This document shows positions 1 to 7,993 of a stretch of DNA of 64,000 nt, in pieces (position 1 is the stretch's first letter; every line of letters begins with the position of its first letter). A model generated the notes under the pieces. That model did no database searches. It had not been told where the DNA came from and saw only the letters and a list, made by a program, of their open reading frames with translations. Made by a program: the position numbers and the translations under genes. Source of the DNA: Butyrivibrio sp. MC2013 (GTDB lineage: Bacteria; Bacillota; Clostridia; Lachnospirales; Lachnospiraceae); the NCBI RefSeq assembly GCF_000424585.1, contig NZ_AUKE01000005.1, positions 62,001-126,000 on the forward strand, written 5' to 3'.

Positions 1-310
1 AAAATTGCAACTGGCTGACTCATGCGAGTCCCTATAGCATTGTGTCGCCGGATCACTCCGGTTTTACCAACGTATTCTATTAGGTTCCATTGTATTATCC
101 CAATAGTATTTCGTCAAATACTCTGGTTTTTTTAGTGTAATAACTCTATTCTTTCAACTATTAAATCAGTATTTTTACATCCTTATGATATTTGTATCAC
201 CACTACATGAAGCCAACAAATATATAATAGACATTTCACACCCAAAAGATAGTATCATATATTTATAAACGTATTGGCAAGGAGATATGAAAACTATATT
301 TGGAGGTTTT
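1..310. other. Intergenic region at left edge
   Basis: No convincing gene is visible here. Two small tandem hairpins lie near the edge: GACTC/GAGTC at about 18-31 and CCGGA/TCCGG at about 50-63, the second followed by TTTT, so it may terminate a plus-strand gene to the left of the window. The rest is AT-rich leader and promoter DNA for the channel gene. Confidence 0.4.
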
Positions 311-1054
311 ATGCGCAAACAAATATTTAAAATCATTGAAATTGCTAATGAGGATGATAAGATAAGTTCTTTATATGACGCAGTTATGCTTTTGGCAATA
401 ATAATAAGCATTGTCCCACTTGGCATTAAGCAATCTTTAACTGTATTTTTTTATACAGATATGATTACAACTACCATTTTCATAATTGATTATTTTCTCA
501 GACTTATTACAGCAGACTACAAGTTAAATGAAAAGTCTGCAATTGCATTCGTAAAATATCCCTTCACTCCATGGGCAATAGTAGATCTCATCTCTATTCT
601 GCCAACATTAACAGTACTAAATCCTGGTTTTAAACTCTTCCGTTTACTTCGTATTGTAAGAACTCTACGTGTTCTGAGAGTGTTCAAAGCCTTTAGGTAC
701 TCAAAAAGCATTAAAATAATCGCAAGAGTAATTCAGAATTCTCGTGGGCCTTTGATTGCTGTTTGTACTCTTGCAATCTGTTACATTCTCATATCTGCGC
801 TAGTAATATTCAATGTAGAAGCTGATTCTTTTGATACACTTTTTGATGCTGTTTACTGGGCCACAGTGTCACTTACTACTGTAGGCTATGGAGACATTTA
901 TCCCATCACTACCGCCGGACGCATAATAACCATGATTTCTTCTATGTTTGGAATCGCTGTTGTTGCCCTTCCTGCTGGAGTTATTACAGCAGGGTATTTA
1001 GAAGCACTTACTGAAAGCAAAAAAGATACTGCCCCTACATCAAATAAAGATTAG
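311..1054 (+). CDS. Voltage-gated potassium channel, six-TM Kv type
   Basis: Membrane ion channel of the voltage-gated K+ superfamily, 247 residues from the chosen start. Visible are an S1-S4 sensor with an arginine-rich S4 (RLLRIVRTLRVLRVF, about residues 110-125), a pore helix and the selectivity filter TVGYGD near residue 190, then S6. There is no RCK/TrkA-N domain after S6, only a short polar tail. An in-frame ATG at 287 exists, but its AAGGAG lies only two bases away, whereas the ATG at 311 follows GGAGG at 302-306; 311 is preferred. It probably sets membrane potential or K+ flux. It stands alone between unrelated genes. Confidence 0.88.
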   Translation: MRKQIFKIIEIANEDDKISSLYDAVMLLAIIISIVPLGIKQSLTVFFYTDMITTTIFIIDYFLRLITADYKLNEKSAIAFVKYPFTPWAIVDLISILPTLTVLNPGFKLFRLLRIVRTLRVLRVFKAFRYSKSIKIIARVIQNSRGPLIAVCTLAICYILISALVIFNVEADSFDTLFDAVYWATVSLTTVGYGDIYPITTAGRIITMISSMFGIAVVALPAGVITAGYLEALTESKKDTAPTSNKD

Positions 1055-1178
1055 CTTCTCCGGCTGATATTATGATACCTCTATAACGGCTAACAACAAT
1101 GATTTCTATAATCCGTTATTACTTTGAACACCTTTATCCATCAAGTGAATTCCAATCAAGAAATATTATCTATAGTAA

Positions 1179-1214
1179 GAGCCGGATAGGATAGTTATCT
1201 ATTCCGGTTCTATG
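1179..1214. terminator. Hairpin between convergent genes
   Basis: An imperfect inverted repeat (AGAGCCGGATA paired with TATTCCGGTTCT) lies between the channel gene and the convergent TipAS remnant. It may act as a terminator, although the T-tract is poor. Confidence 0.4.
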
Positions 1215-1216
1215 CA

Positions 1217-1588
1217 CTATTTCCCGCAATACTCTTCGATTGCTCTGCATACAAATACAGCAGTACCGTCTCCGCCCATCTTATCTATGTTCTCTGTAAA
1301 CTCTCCTCCTGCTGCATACATCTTTCCAAGGCCTAAAAGCACCTCATCAGAACACTTATAGAAATGGTCCGTAATAAACTCCTGTAACTTTTTAACCTGG
1401 CCTTGTACCTTTTCAGATGTAGGCTCCTCTTCCTTCATAGAGCCAAATTCTTCAAAGACCTTCGAAAAGTCTGCCATTATACTTTGTTCGTCCTGTTTCG
1501 TGCGGCCCTTGCCTTTATCTTCAAATTCCTTATATTCCTGTGTGCTTCCCCACTGTTATTTTGCTCTCTTTGCGTATTCATCTGTGTA
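1217..1588 (-). pseudogene. Decayed TipAS (MerR/TipA-type) regulator domain
   Basis: The 86-residue ORF 1217-1477 reads as the C-terminal half of a TipAS drug-binding domain, with the typical pattern GLGKMYAAGGEFTENIDK and a final AIEEYCGK. The similarity does not stop at its ATG: the same frame continues upstream with WGSTQEYKEFEDKGKG, then an in-frame TAA at 1558-1556, then YTDEYAKRAK, which again fits the TipAS consensus (DE-x-KxRWG.T..Y). A second TAA at 1591-1589 closes the frame and no MerR DNA-binding domain is found. I infer a 5'-deleted regulator gene with at least one nonsense mutation. A short product from the internal ATG cannot be excluded, but that ATG lacks a good ribosome binding site. 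Confidence 0.72.
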
Positions 1589-1621
1589 TTAGTATGAACC
1601 AGATTGCGTTGCAGATTTGCA

Positions 1622-1650
1622 TTGCAATTATGTATTGCAAATAATATAAT
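1622..1650 (+). promoter_or_regulatory. brnTA promoter overlapped by inverted-repeat operator
   Basis: A -35 TTGCAA (1622-1627) and a consensus -10 TATAAT (1645-1650) are 17 bases apart. A perfect inverted repeat, TTGCAAT-5-ATTGCAA (1622-1640), covers the -35 and most of the spacer. BrnA-type antitoxins repress their own operon, so this is the likely operator. The -10 abuts the first ATG, so the message would start near 1657 and be leaderless. Confidence 0.65.
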
Positions 1651-1950
1651 ATGGATATGGAAGAACTAATATTTGAATGGGACGAAGAGAAAGAACAAAA
1701 GAATATCAAGAAACATAAAATTGACTTTTCTACTGCAGCACATGTATTTTCAGATAACTGTCGTTTAGAAATGTATGATGGAAAGCATAGTGATAATGAA
1801 GACCGCTACAAGGTTATTGGGTCCATAAATGGCCACCTGATGATCATAGTTGTTTCATACACTATGAGGAATAATGACAAAGTGATCCGGATGATATCCG
1901 CAAGAAAAGCTGAAAAGGAAGAGAGGGAAGAATATTATGGCAACTATTAG
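1651..1950 (+). CDS. brnT: BrnT family toxin (DUF497)
   Basis: Toxin of a type II toxin-antitoxin system. BrnT proteins are small RelE-like ribonucleases that block translation. The 99-residue product has the family N-terminus FEWDEEKEQKNIKKHKIDF and the closing pattern IRMISARKAEKEEREEYY, and is of normal length. The ATG at 1651 directly follows the TATAAT box; a second in-frame ATG at 1657 lies where transcription would begin and may be the true leaderless start. The 3' end overlaps the antitoxin gene by 14 bases, so the pair is translationally coupled, in the usual toxin-first BrnT/BrnA order. Confidence 0.88.
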   Translation: MDMEELIFEWDEEKEQKNIKKHKIDFSTAAHVFSDNCRLEMYDGKHSDNEDRYKVIGSINGHLMIIVVSYTMRNNDKVIRMISARKAEKEEREEYYGNY

Positions 1951-2263
1951 AAAAAAAATAGATGTATCTGCAGAACTAACATCCGAGCAATTGAATATGC
2001 TAAAAGAAGCCGAAAATACCGAATATGTATTCGACAAAGATAATCCGATTCTTTCCAAGGAAGAGCTTGCTCGGTTTAGAAGAGTCTCGGATCTTATCAA
2101 AGAAGAGCGTGAAAACAACCAGAAGCAGAATGTCACACTGAGATTATCTCCTAGAGCATTGCGAAAAGCAAAATCATTTGGCAAGGGATACACTAGCATT
2201 TTAGCAAAGATTATAGAAAAGGCTTTAGATAATCCTGAACTTACAGAGTTGCTGATGAAATAA
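1937..2263 (+). CDS. brnA: BrnA-type antitoxin
   Basis: Antitoxin partner of the preceding BrnT, 108 residues. The C-terminal half (VTLRLSPRALRKAKSFG onwards) resembles the ribbon-helix-helix DNA-binding part of BrnA/CopG proteins; the N-terminal half is charged and probably wraps the toxin. It starts inside the toxin gene with an AGAGGGAAG ribosome binding site. Its expected target is the inverted repeat at 1622-1640. The family call rests mainly on operon position and the C-terminal pattern. Confidence 0.78.
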   Translation: MATIRKKIDVSAELTSEQLNMLKEAENTEYVFDKDNPILSKEELARFRRVSDLIKEERENNQKQNVTLRLSPRALRKAKSFGKGYTSILAKIIEKALDNPELTELLMK

Positions 2264-2273
2264 CTCAACAATG

Positions 2274-2310
2274 GGAGTGTCATACCAATTAGTATGGCAC
2301 TCCTTTATTT
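2274..2310 (+). terminator. Intrinsic terminator after brnTA
   Basis: A 12-bp hairpin (GGAGTGTCATAC with GTATGGCACTCC, one G-T pair) is followed by TTTATTT eleven bases after the antitoxin stop. Confidence 0.82.
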
Positions 2311-2321
2311 ATGCATAATGC

Positions 2322-2346
2322 AAGCTATTATTTACAATAATAGCCC
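2322..2346 (-). terminator. Hairpin after ABC permease gene
   Basis: GCTATTATT paired with AATAATAGC lies directly downstream of the permease stop on the minus strand. It is AT-rich with a weak T-tract, so it is only a possible terminator. Confidence 0.4.
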
Positions 2347-2348
2347 CT

Positions 2349-2999
2349 TCAAAACTCCTTCTTCTCCACTATCCTCACGCTGCACAAATAGGAGATCCCG
2401 GTTAAGATAGCGGCTCCTGCGAATACAAGGAGTATGGATGCTGCTACCGGGAGCCCGTCCAAAGCTTTGGCCACTGCTGCCAAGGGATTTACAGAAGACT
2501 TTATTACTGAGCTTCCTGCCATTACCACAACTACGATCGCGCCAAAGAGTACCGCCAGGGCGAGCCTGCCCTTTTCTGTGCCGAAATAGAGCTGAAGAGG
2601 GATCATGATCGCAGCCACCATATATATGCAGGGCACCACAGTGACAAGCATAGGGATCTCGCCAAGGCCCGCGCCATTATTACGGATCAGATCCAATATC
2701 CCATATACCAGTATTCCAAAGACCCATGCGCCAATGGCCATGATCAGATTGAAGAGATACTTTTCCCTCACATAAGTCCTCCTATCGAAGGGCATGGTAA
2801 AGATAAAGGCCATTCCATTGTCATACTCATCATAGCTGATCGTGCTGGTAGCGATGATCATAGCCAGCATTGTGACATAGGACACCACAAAAGAGCCCTT
2901 CATTGACAATCCCATAAACAGTGCCATGAGCAGGAATATGGCTATTGTCTGCTTTCTCACCAGTGTCAGTCTCAGATCTTTTTCTATAAGTCCGCGCAT
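2349..2999 (-). CDS. ABC-2 type transporter permease
   Basis: Membrane subunit of an ABC exporter, 216 residues, with about six hydrophobic segments and the N-terminal pattern MRGLIEKDLRLTLVRKQT common in ABC-2 permeases paired with YtrA-type regulators. It begins one base after the ATPase stop and completes a regulator-ATPase-permease operon. Such systems commonly respond to cell-wall-active compounds or export peptides, but the substrate cannot be read from the sequence. Confidence 0.82.
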   Translation of the reverse strand: MRGLIEKDLRLTLVRKQTIAIFLLMALFMGLSMKGSFVVSYVTMLAMIIATSTISYDEYDNGMAFIFTMPFDRRTYVREKYLFNLIMAIGAWVFGILVYGILDLIRNNGAGLGEIPMLVTVVPCIYMVAAIMIPLQLYFGTEKGRLALAVLFGAIVVVVMAGSSVIKSSVNPLAAVAKALDGLPVAASILLVFAGAAILTGISYLCSVRIVEKKEF

Positions 3000-3000
3000 C

Positions 3001-3846
3001 TTAATTACCTCCAGTCATCATCAGTATCAGATCATCTATACCACTATTCTCAATGACTATACCCGGATTATTCTCAGCATAGTAATGCTTCTCATTGGTA
3101 AAACAGCTATAACCAAAGCTGTCCTTCCTGCTGCGGAGGATGTAGCTCTTATCCAGCTGCTCATATGCTTCTTCGCTCACCTTGAGCACTCCGTAGTTAT
3201 CCAGGATCGCATCGGTATCCTCATGAAGGACCACCTTCCCGTCATGGATCAGATAGATATCATCGCAGAGCCCCTCCAGGTCAGAGGATATATGAGAGCT
3301 GATGAGCACCGAGCGCTTATCATCCTCCCTAAGATAGTTCCTGATCATATCCAGTATATCGTTGCGCGCTTCCACATCCAGTCCCGCCGTAGGCTCGTCC
3401 ATCACCAGGAGCTGCGCCCCATGACTCATGGCGATCAGAGCTCTTAGCTTGGCCCTCATACCTGTGGAGTATTCCTTGATCTGCTTATTCATAGGAAGCC
3501 CCTGCGCCTTGCAGCTATTTGTAAAAAAAGCTTCATCAAAAGCAGGATACATCTTCTTCAAGATGCAAATGATATCCCTTATGCTCAGGAGCATGCTAAA
3601 GCCGGAATCGGATAATGAGACTCCGATCTTTTCCTTGTCCCTGCTGCTAAGCCTCTCCGCCTCCACGCCGTTTATGGTGACATGGCCTCCATCGGGCTTT
3701 ATAAGTCCCAGTATTGATTTGATGGTGGTGCTCTTACCTGCGCCGTTCTTGCCTACTATTCCGGTGACCCTGCCGTCAGCTATCTCCATAGACAGCTCCA
3801 GTTTGAAATTCCCATAATTCTTTACAAGATTCTCAACCTTTACCAT
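3001..3846 (-). CDS. ABC transporter ATP-binding protein
   Basis: ATPase subunit of the exporter, 281 residues. Walker A is GIVGKNGAGKSTT (about residues 30-42), the signature is EYSTGMRAKL near 125, and Walker B LLVMDEPTAGLD near 150, followed by the H-loop ISSH. A C-terminal extension of about 70 residues follows the nucleotide-binding domain. The ATG shares one base with the regulator stop (TGATG) and has GGAGG upstream, so the genes are translationally coupled. Confidence 0.93.
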   Translation of the reverse strand: MVKVENLVKNYGNFKLELSMEIADGRVTGIVGKNGAGKSTTIKSILGLIKPDGGHVTINGVEAERLSSRDKEKIGVSLSDSGFSMLLSIRDIICILKKMYPAFDEAFFTNSCKAQGLPMNKQIKEYSTGMRAKLRALIAMSHGAQLLVMDEPTAGLDVEARNDILDMIRNYLREDDKRSVLISSHISSDLEGLCDDIYLIHDGKVVLHEDTDAILDNYGVLKVSEEAYEQLDKSYILRSRKDSFGYSCFTNEKHYYAENNPGIVIENSGIDDLILMMTGGN

Positions 3847-4220
3847 CAGTATTCCTCCAATATGATCTTCACGATCTCCATAATATCTTCTTTGCTAAAG
3901 CCTACAGAACCGGCCTTCCTGATCGCAGCCGCAAAGTCATCCTCCACAGTCTTTCTCCTGGCCTCCATCGCCAGGGACTTATCAGTAGCAGCTACATAGG
4001 TACCTTTGCCATGTACCGTTACGACAAAGCCCTCTTCCTCCAGCTTGTCATAAGCCTTCTTCACAGTCAGGGCACTGATCCTGAGCTCTCCGGACAGTGC
4101 CCTGACAGAAGGAAGTGCTTCGCCCTCTGCCAGCTCGCCGCTTATGATCTCATTCTTCACCTGATCCATAAGCTGCTCATATATAGGAACCATAGAGTTG
4201 TTATTTAAAATGATATGCAT
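3846..4220 (-). CDS. GntR family regulator, YtrA type
   Basis: Transcriptional regulator of 124 residues: a winged helix (PIYEQLMDQVKNEI through TVHGKGTYVA) and a short helical tail, the YtrA layout that lacks a large effector domain. An upstream in-frame ATG at 4268 would place the start inside promoter and operator DNA. The ATG at 4220 has GGAGG eight bases upstream and gives the standard N-terminus MHIILNNNSMVPIYEQ. It is the first gene of the regulator-ATPase-permease operon and probably represses it. Confidence 0.88.
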   Translation of the reverse strand: MHIILNNNSMVPIYEQLMDQVKNEIISGELAEGEALPSVRALSGELRISALTVKKAYDKLEEEGFVVTVHGKGTYVAATDKSLAMEARRKTVEDDFAAAIRKAGSVGFSKEDIMEIVKIILEEY

Positions 4221-4239
4221 GTCATTGTCCTCCACAAAC

Positions 4240-4288
4240 AGCATATAACAGTATAGAACTGTTGTCAACTGTTATATGCTGTTATATG
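4240..4288 (-). promoter_or_regulatory. Promoter and three-copy operator of the GntR-ABC operon
   Basis: On the minus strand a -35 TTGACA (4268-4263) and a -10 TATGCT (4245-4240) are 17 bases apart. The 10-mer CATATAACAG occurs on the plus strand at 4242-4251, overlapping the -10, and its reverse complement CTGTTATATG occurs twice in tandem at 4269-4278 and 4279-4288, just upstream of the -35. This bracketing fits autorepression by the GntR protein. The leader would be only about 13 nt. Confidence 0.72.
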
Positions 4289-4290
4289 TA

Positions 4291-4329
4291 AAAAACCGGA
4301 GAATGCATTTACCGCATTCTCCGGTTTTT
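4291..4329 (-). terminator. Strong terminator of the radical SAM transcript
   Basis: Sixteen-base arms, including CCGGAGAATGC/GCATTCTCCGG with an A-tract and a T-tract at the two ends, and a 7-base loop. It can work in both directions and separates the radical SAM gene from the GntR operon. Confidence 0.9.
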
Positions 4330-4426
4330 ATGATCCAGTCATCATATAAGAGCGATCACATGGATCACATATATTCAGACCACTTTCCTTCTATATTTTC
4401 TGCTGATAAGATCTGCTGCCCACGTC

Positions 4427-5533
4427 TTATGCCTTAGCTGCAGCTCCGGACAGTATTGCCTCCACCTCTTGCCTCTTCTCATAGAGTACACAGCCGCCGT
4501 TGTGATCATCCGCCAGAACATCTCCCTCTCTAAGGGCTCTAAAGAGCCTGGAGTTCATAGCTTCTCTAAGGGAAGTATCCCTTACATTGATATCCGAATA
4601 AGGTGAAAAGGGACAGGGCTCAGCTCCTCCATGGGAATTGATATGAAAGAAGCCCCTGCCTGCAGCTATGCAGCCGCCGGAGCTCTTCTCATCTCCGGGG
4701 AAGGATACGAATACCATCTCAGGATGCTCTGCTCTCAGCCTCATGATCTCCTGCTTTAAATACTCGCGCTCTTCTTCTCCGGGAGCCAGCTCTCTCGCAT
4801 CATCTGTAACAGGGACGAATTCTACGTATATCACAGCCTTGCAGCCTCTTGAGGACAGACCGCCTATAAAGTCCTCTGAAGATACGTCCCTTAGATTCTC
4901 AGTAGTCACAGTAACCGATGTGCCATAGATAAGGCCGCGCCTGTTAAGCTCGTCCATATTGCTGATGAGCTTATCATATATGCCCTCGCCTCGTCTGTGA
5001 TCTGTTGCTTCTCTGCCGCCCTCGATACTCATGATTGGGATAAGATTCCTGCATTTGTCAAAGGTCTCAAAATACTTCTCTCCCATATATGTACCGTTGG
5101 TAAAGATAGGAAAGAGAATATCCTGTCTCTTGCCTGCTGCCTCTATGACGCCTCTTCTAAGGAGCGGTTCTCCGCCTGCCAGCAGGATAAAGCTCACGCC
5201 AAGGTCCCCGGCCTCCTCGAAAATATCCAGCCAGTCTTCATCGCTAAGCTGCCTTACAGGCTCTGTGTCCACCGTTGCATTATTACATCTGGAATAGCAG
5301 CCTGCGCAGTGAAGGTTGCAGCTGCTGGTGATGCTGGCTATGAGGAAGGGAGGGATATGCTCACCTTCTTTTTCAAGAGCTGCCCTCTTTGCGGATGCAA
5401 CCTTTGATGCAAGGGCAAACCTGGCCATATAGGCGCTTTCCCTGGGGTTCTTAAGGGTAGCCTTGATGGCATCCGCCACCACTCGCTCAACACCCTTTGT
5501 CATATATTTCTGAATATCAAATTCCTTATCCAT
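4427..5533 (-). CDS. Radical SAM protein with C-terminal SPASM-like cysteines
   Basis: Radical S-adenosylmethionine enzyme of 368 residues. The 4Fe-4S motif CNLHCAGC places cysteines at 72, 76 and 79, preceded by a 60-residue helical N-terminal extension. LLAGGEPLLRRG is the GGEP SAM-binding strand. The C-terminal region has GGCIAAGRGFFHINSHGGAEPCPF and a last GGCVLYEK, resembling an auxiliary cluster (SPASM/twitch) as in peptide- or cofactor-modifying enzymes. Its start shares one base with the stop of a 50-residue membrane ORF, so the two are coupled. No substrate is evident. Confidence 0.88.
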   Translation of the reverse strand: MDKEFDIQKYMTKGVERVVADAIKATLKNPRESAYMARFALASKVASAKRAALEKEGEHIPPFLIASITSSCNLHCAGCYSRCNNATVDTEPVRQLSDEDWLDIFEEAGDLGVSFILLAGGEPLLRRGVIEAAGKRQDILFPIFTNGTYMGEKYFETFDKCRNLIPIMSIEGGREATDHRRGEGIYDKLISNMDELNRRGLIYGTSVTVTTENLRDVSSEDFIGGLSSRGCKAVIYVEFVPVTDDARELAPGEEEREYLKQEIMRLRAEHPEMVFVSFPGDEKSSGGCIAAGRGFFHINSHGGAEPCPFSPYSDINVRDTSLREAMNSRLFRALREGDVLADDHNGGCVLYEKRQEVEAILSGAAAKA

Positions 5534-5685
5534 TACTGCTCATCCTTTTTTCTATTCTTGAGCCAGAAGTGACTGGCAGGCGCCTGGGGCATGGGCTCGC
5601 CCTTGATCAGAGCCTTGATCACCCTCCTGTGTATACCAAGGAGTGCACCCAGACAAAAAGCTATAATAAGCGCCAAGATCTTCAT
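5533..5685 (-). CDS. Small membrane protein coupled to the radical SAM gene
   Basis: A 50-residue ORF with a single N-terminal hydrophobic helix (about residues 3-18, ILALIIAFCLGALLGI), then a basic stretch HRRVIKALIK and a polar tail ending NRKKDEQ. GGAGG stands four bases before its ATG, and its TAA overlaps the radical SAM start (TAATG), strong signs of real coupled translation. It does not look like a RiPP precursor because there is no core peptide rich in Cys, Ser or Thr. It may anchor or assist the enzyme. A plausible promoter (TTGATT, 16 bases, TATAAT) lies upstream near 5740-5770. Confidence 0.68.
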   Translation of the reverse strand: MKILALIIAFCLGALLGIHRRVIKALIKGEPMPQAPASHFWLKNRKKDEQ

Positions 5686-5850
5686 AAAACCTCCATACAT
5701 TATATTTTGTACTATCGTATTGTTAGCAATCTGTGCTACCTATTATACTCCTTCCCGTTATAAAATCAAGTTATACAGATAGCAGACGCTTATGTTTAAT
5801 AAATTTTTAATAGTAAGCAAAGAGTAGTATGCCAATATGCGAGGTGACAT

Positions 5851-6447
5851 ATGCTGCTATATCATACAGGTTTTGATGAGATCAGAGATGTAGACCTTCA
5901 CAGAGGAAGAGCCAATGCCGACTTCGGGCAGGGCTTTTATCTCACAGATAACAGGGATTTTTCCATGCGCTGGGCCAGAGAGAGAAAGGGCAAGAAGACC
6001 CTCCTTAATATATACGAGCTTGACATAGACAGCTCCCTCCTTATCAAAGATTTTGACAGGGACGAGAGCTGGTTCTCCTACATTTATGCCAATCGCAGAG
6101 CCATGCCGGATAGCTTATCAGAATATGACATCATCAGAGGCCCCATAGCCTGCGATACTATTTATGATGTTATGGGTATCACCACCAGCGGCCTACTGAC
6201 CAAAGAGGTCTCCCTAAAGCTCCTCATGCTGGGGCCCATCTACAGGCAGATCGTGATCAAGACTGACCGCGCTTTGGAGCATCTTCGCTTCATCAGGTCA
6301 GAGCTCATAACGAGCGAGGCTATCGCTCTTGCCAGGCAGCTTGTAGCAAGTGAGGAAGAGACTTATCAGGAAGAGTTTGCACGTGTGCTTGAAGAGGCAG
6401 AGTTCACAAAGTCTGACTCACCGCCAGTGCAAAAGATGCAAGATTAA
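5851..6447 (+). CDS. DUF3990 family protein, possible ADP-ribosyltransferase fold
   Basis: 198 residues with the DUF3990 opening: LYHTGF, then the block ADFGQGFYLTDNRDFSMRWA, which resembles the H and Y/T strands of mono-ADP-ribosyltransferase folds. The family is often linked to toxin or defence contexts, but activity is not established from sequence. GAGGTG stands before the ATG. Its end overlaps the convergent membrane gene by 44 bases. No antitoxin-like partner is adjacent. Confidence 0.7.
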   Translation: MLLYHTGFDEIRDVDLHRGRANADFGQGFYLTDNRDFSMRWARERKGKKTLLNIYELDIDSSLLIKDFDRDESWFSYIYANRRAMPDSLSEYDIIRGPIACDTIYDVMGITTSGLLTKEVSLKLLMLGPIYRQIVIKTDRALEHLRFIRSELITSEAIALARQLVASEEETYQEEFARVLEEAEFTKSDSPPVQKMQD

Positions 6448-7459
6448 TGATCAGCGAAAATACCGCAAATACTATCTCTATAGGAACAACCGCAAAGCTG
6501 TCTTCCCAGAGTTTCTCTCTTATACTCTGCGTTTGATCATAATTACCATTCTCATCAAGCTTCATGGCAGTTTTCATTTTCCAAGCCTCTACAATACGAT
6601 TAAGGAAAGCCTTGGGAAGCAGAAATATAATTATCGGCGAGATAAGGCAAGGTAATCCCGCGCAAAAAAGCATAATGTACAGATATAGTCTACTCTCTTC
6701 TTCAAAGTGTCCTCCAAGTCCTATACACGATAATAGAAGGAGTACATAAATCATAGCTATCACAAAGAATGATGCACTTACTCTGGTAGCCAGACTCACA
6801 AGAATCCTGAATTCCGTTGTAATAGACGGCTTATATTCGTTGTATGGCAATTCGTTTGCCTTTTTTGACAATTGTCTGACGAAGAAAGCAAAAAGCAAGC
6901 TATGATAGTAAGACATATAATTCAGAAAGAATCCTACAGTAATGAGTACAGCTATTACTGTAGGCCACGTAAAAGCTATGGCCGGAGCGCCGGAAATGAT
7001 CCCTATAATATATTTAAAACAGCAATATCCCAGCTTATCAGCACAAATTAGTATCACCACGAAGTTACCCCACCAAGCAAAGATGTAAAGGAACTTAAAT
7101 ATAAGCCTGAAAAAATTCCATTTCGCAGGGAGCGCAGACAATTTCCAATTCTGTATTTCCGCATGAACCTGGGAATAAGCCTCGCTGGTATTAAAAAAAG
7201 ATTGCGGATTCAGTTTATTAAAAGCTTCTGTTTTTTTGCCATTGAGATAAAACCATCCGTGGATCATTAAAAGGCTCAGAAAGAGCATACAAAAGTACCT
7301 TGTACCCTCATAATTACTCTTCCCGCCAAAAGGGGGAATACCGACTATAAGATCCTTGACAAACAAGGTCACAAGAAGGACATAACAAGTCATAAAGCCA
7401 AGGCATATCACATTGTTAACACCCTTTCTAGAGATATTTAAAGTAATGTTTTTTTCCAT
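6404..7459 (-). CDS. Polytopic membrane protein of unknown function
   Basis: 351 residues with about seven to eight hydrophobic segments and basic loops. I do not recognise a family. GGAGG precedes the ATG by eight bases. The C-terminal 14 codons overlap, tail to tail, the DUF3990 gene, so mRNAs of the two would be complementary over at least 44 nt. The composition is more AT-rich than neighbouring housekeeping genes. Confidence 0.65.
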   Translation of the reverse strand: MEKNITLNISRKGVNNVICLGFMTCYVLLVTLFVKDLIVGIPPFGGKSNYEGTRYFCMLFLSLLMIHGWFYLNGKKTEAFNKLNPQSFFNTSEAYSQVHAEIQNWKLSALPAKWNFFRLIFKFLYIFAWWGNFVVILICADKLGYCCFKYIIGIISGAPAIAFTWPTVIAVLITVGFFLNYMSYYHSLLFAFFVRQLSKKANELPYNEYKPSITTEFRILVSLATRVSASFFVIAMIYVLLLLSCIGLGGHFEEESRLYLYIMLFCAGLPCLISPIIIFLLPKAFLNRIVEAWKMKTAMKLDENGNYDQTQSIREKLWEDSFAVVPIEIVFAVFSLIINLASFALAVSQTL

Positions 7460-7993
7460 AGTTATGCCCTCCTTTTGAGACTAAATTTGCGCACAAAAAT
7501 AGCAGTGCGAGTTACTGTATCATTAACTCCACTGCAAAATAGGGCCGGAAAGAAACACACTCACAGGCTGTTAAATATTTGGTGGAGTCAATCTCCTTAT
7601 TAATTTTTCATAGAATTGCTTGCTATCCATTTTTAATCCTTTTTATATATTAATCCCTTAACAAAAGGCTCTTTTGACTGAATACAATTTATCACGAATA
7701 CCTTGCAAAAACAACACAAAAAGCGCTTAATTATTACACAATATTTCTATATCAATTTTATATATAATCACAGTATTGCTAATTTAGAAAGAATTTATTA
7801 TAGTATTACTTTGCCCTCAAAAATCCAATCTGTTTTTTCGCATAATAAACTCAATAGATGAAAATTTTCATATGTTATTTAGCCTTGTAAAGGCAGCACC
7901 AAAAACTAGACTTGTTGTATAATTATAGAGACAAAATCACACTGCATGCCCTGTTATGATTTGCAGTTCAATTAATTATTCCGGAGGTTTCTT
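7460..7993. other. Long AT-rich intergenic region between divergent genes
   Basis: 534 bases carrying the 5' regions of the membrane gene (minus) and the GH13 gene (plus). A TATAAT at 7918-7923 is the best -10 for the GH13 gene but has no good -35, as expected for an activator-dependent promoter. No catabolite-repression consensus site, hairpin array or ORF stands out. Confidence 0.5.

Noticed and set aside
2926..3447. Long antisense ORFs across the ABC, FolD, TrkA, TypA and ThrS genes
   Set aside because: They mirror codon structure of strong genes on the other strand and have no domains or ribosome binding sites.
5533..5685. RiPP precursor for the radical SAM enzyme
   Set aside because: The peptide is a membrane helix plus basic tail and lacks a leader/core layout or modifiable core residues.
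7760..7993. Catabolite-repression (cre) site before the GH13 gene
   Set aside because: No sequence close to the 14-base cre consensus could be found by eye.
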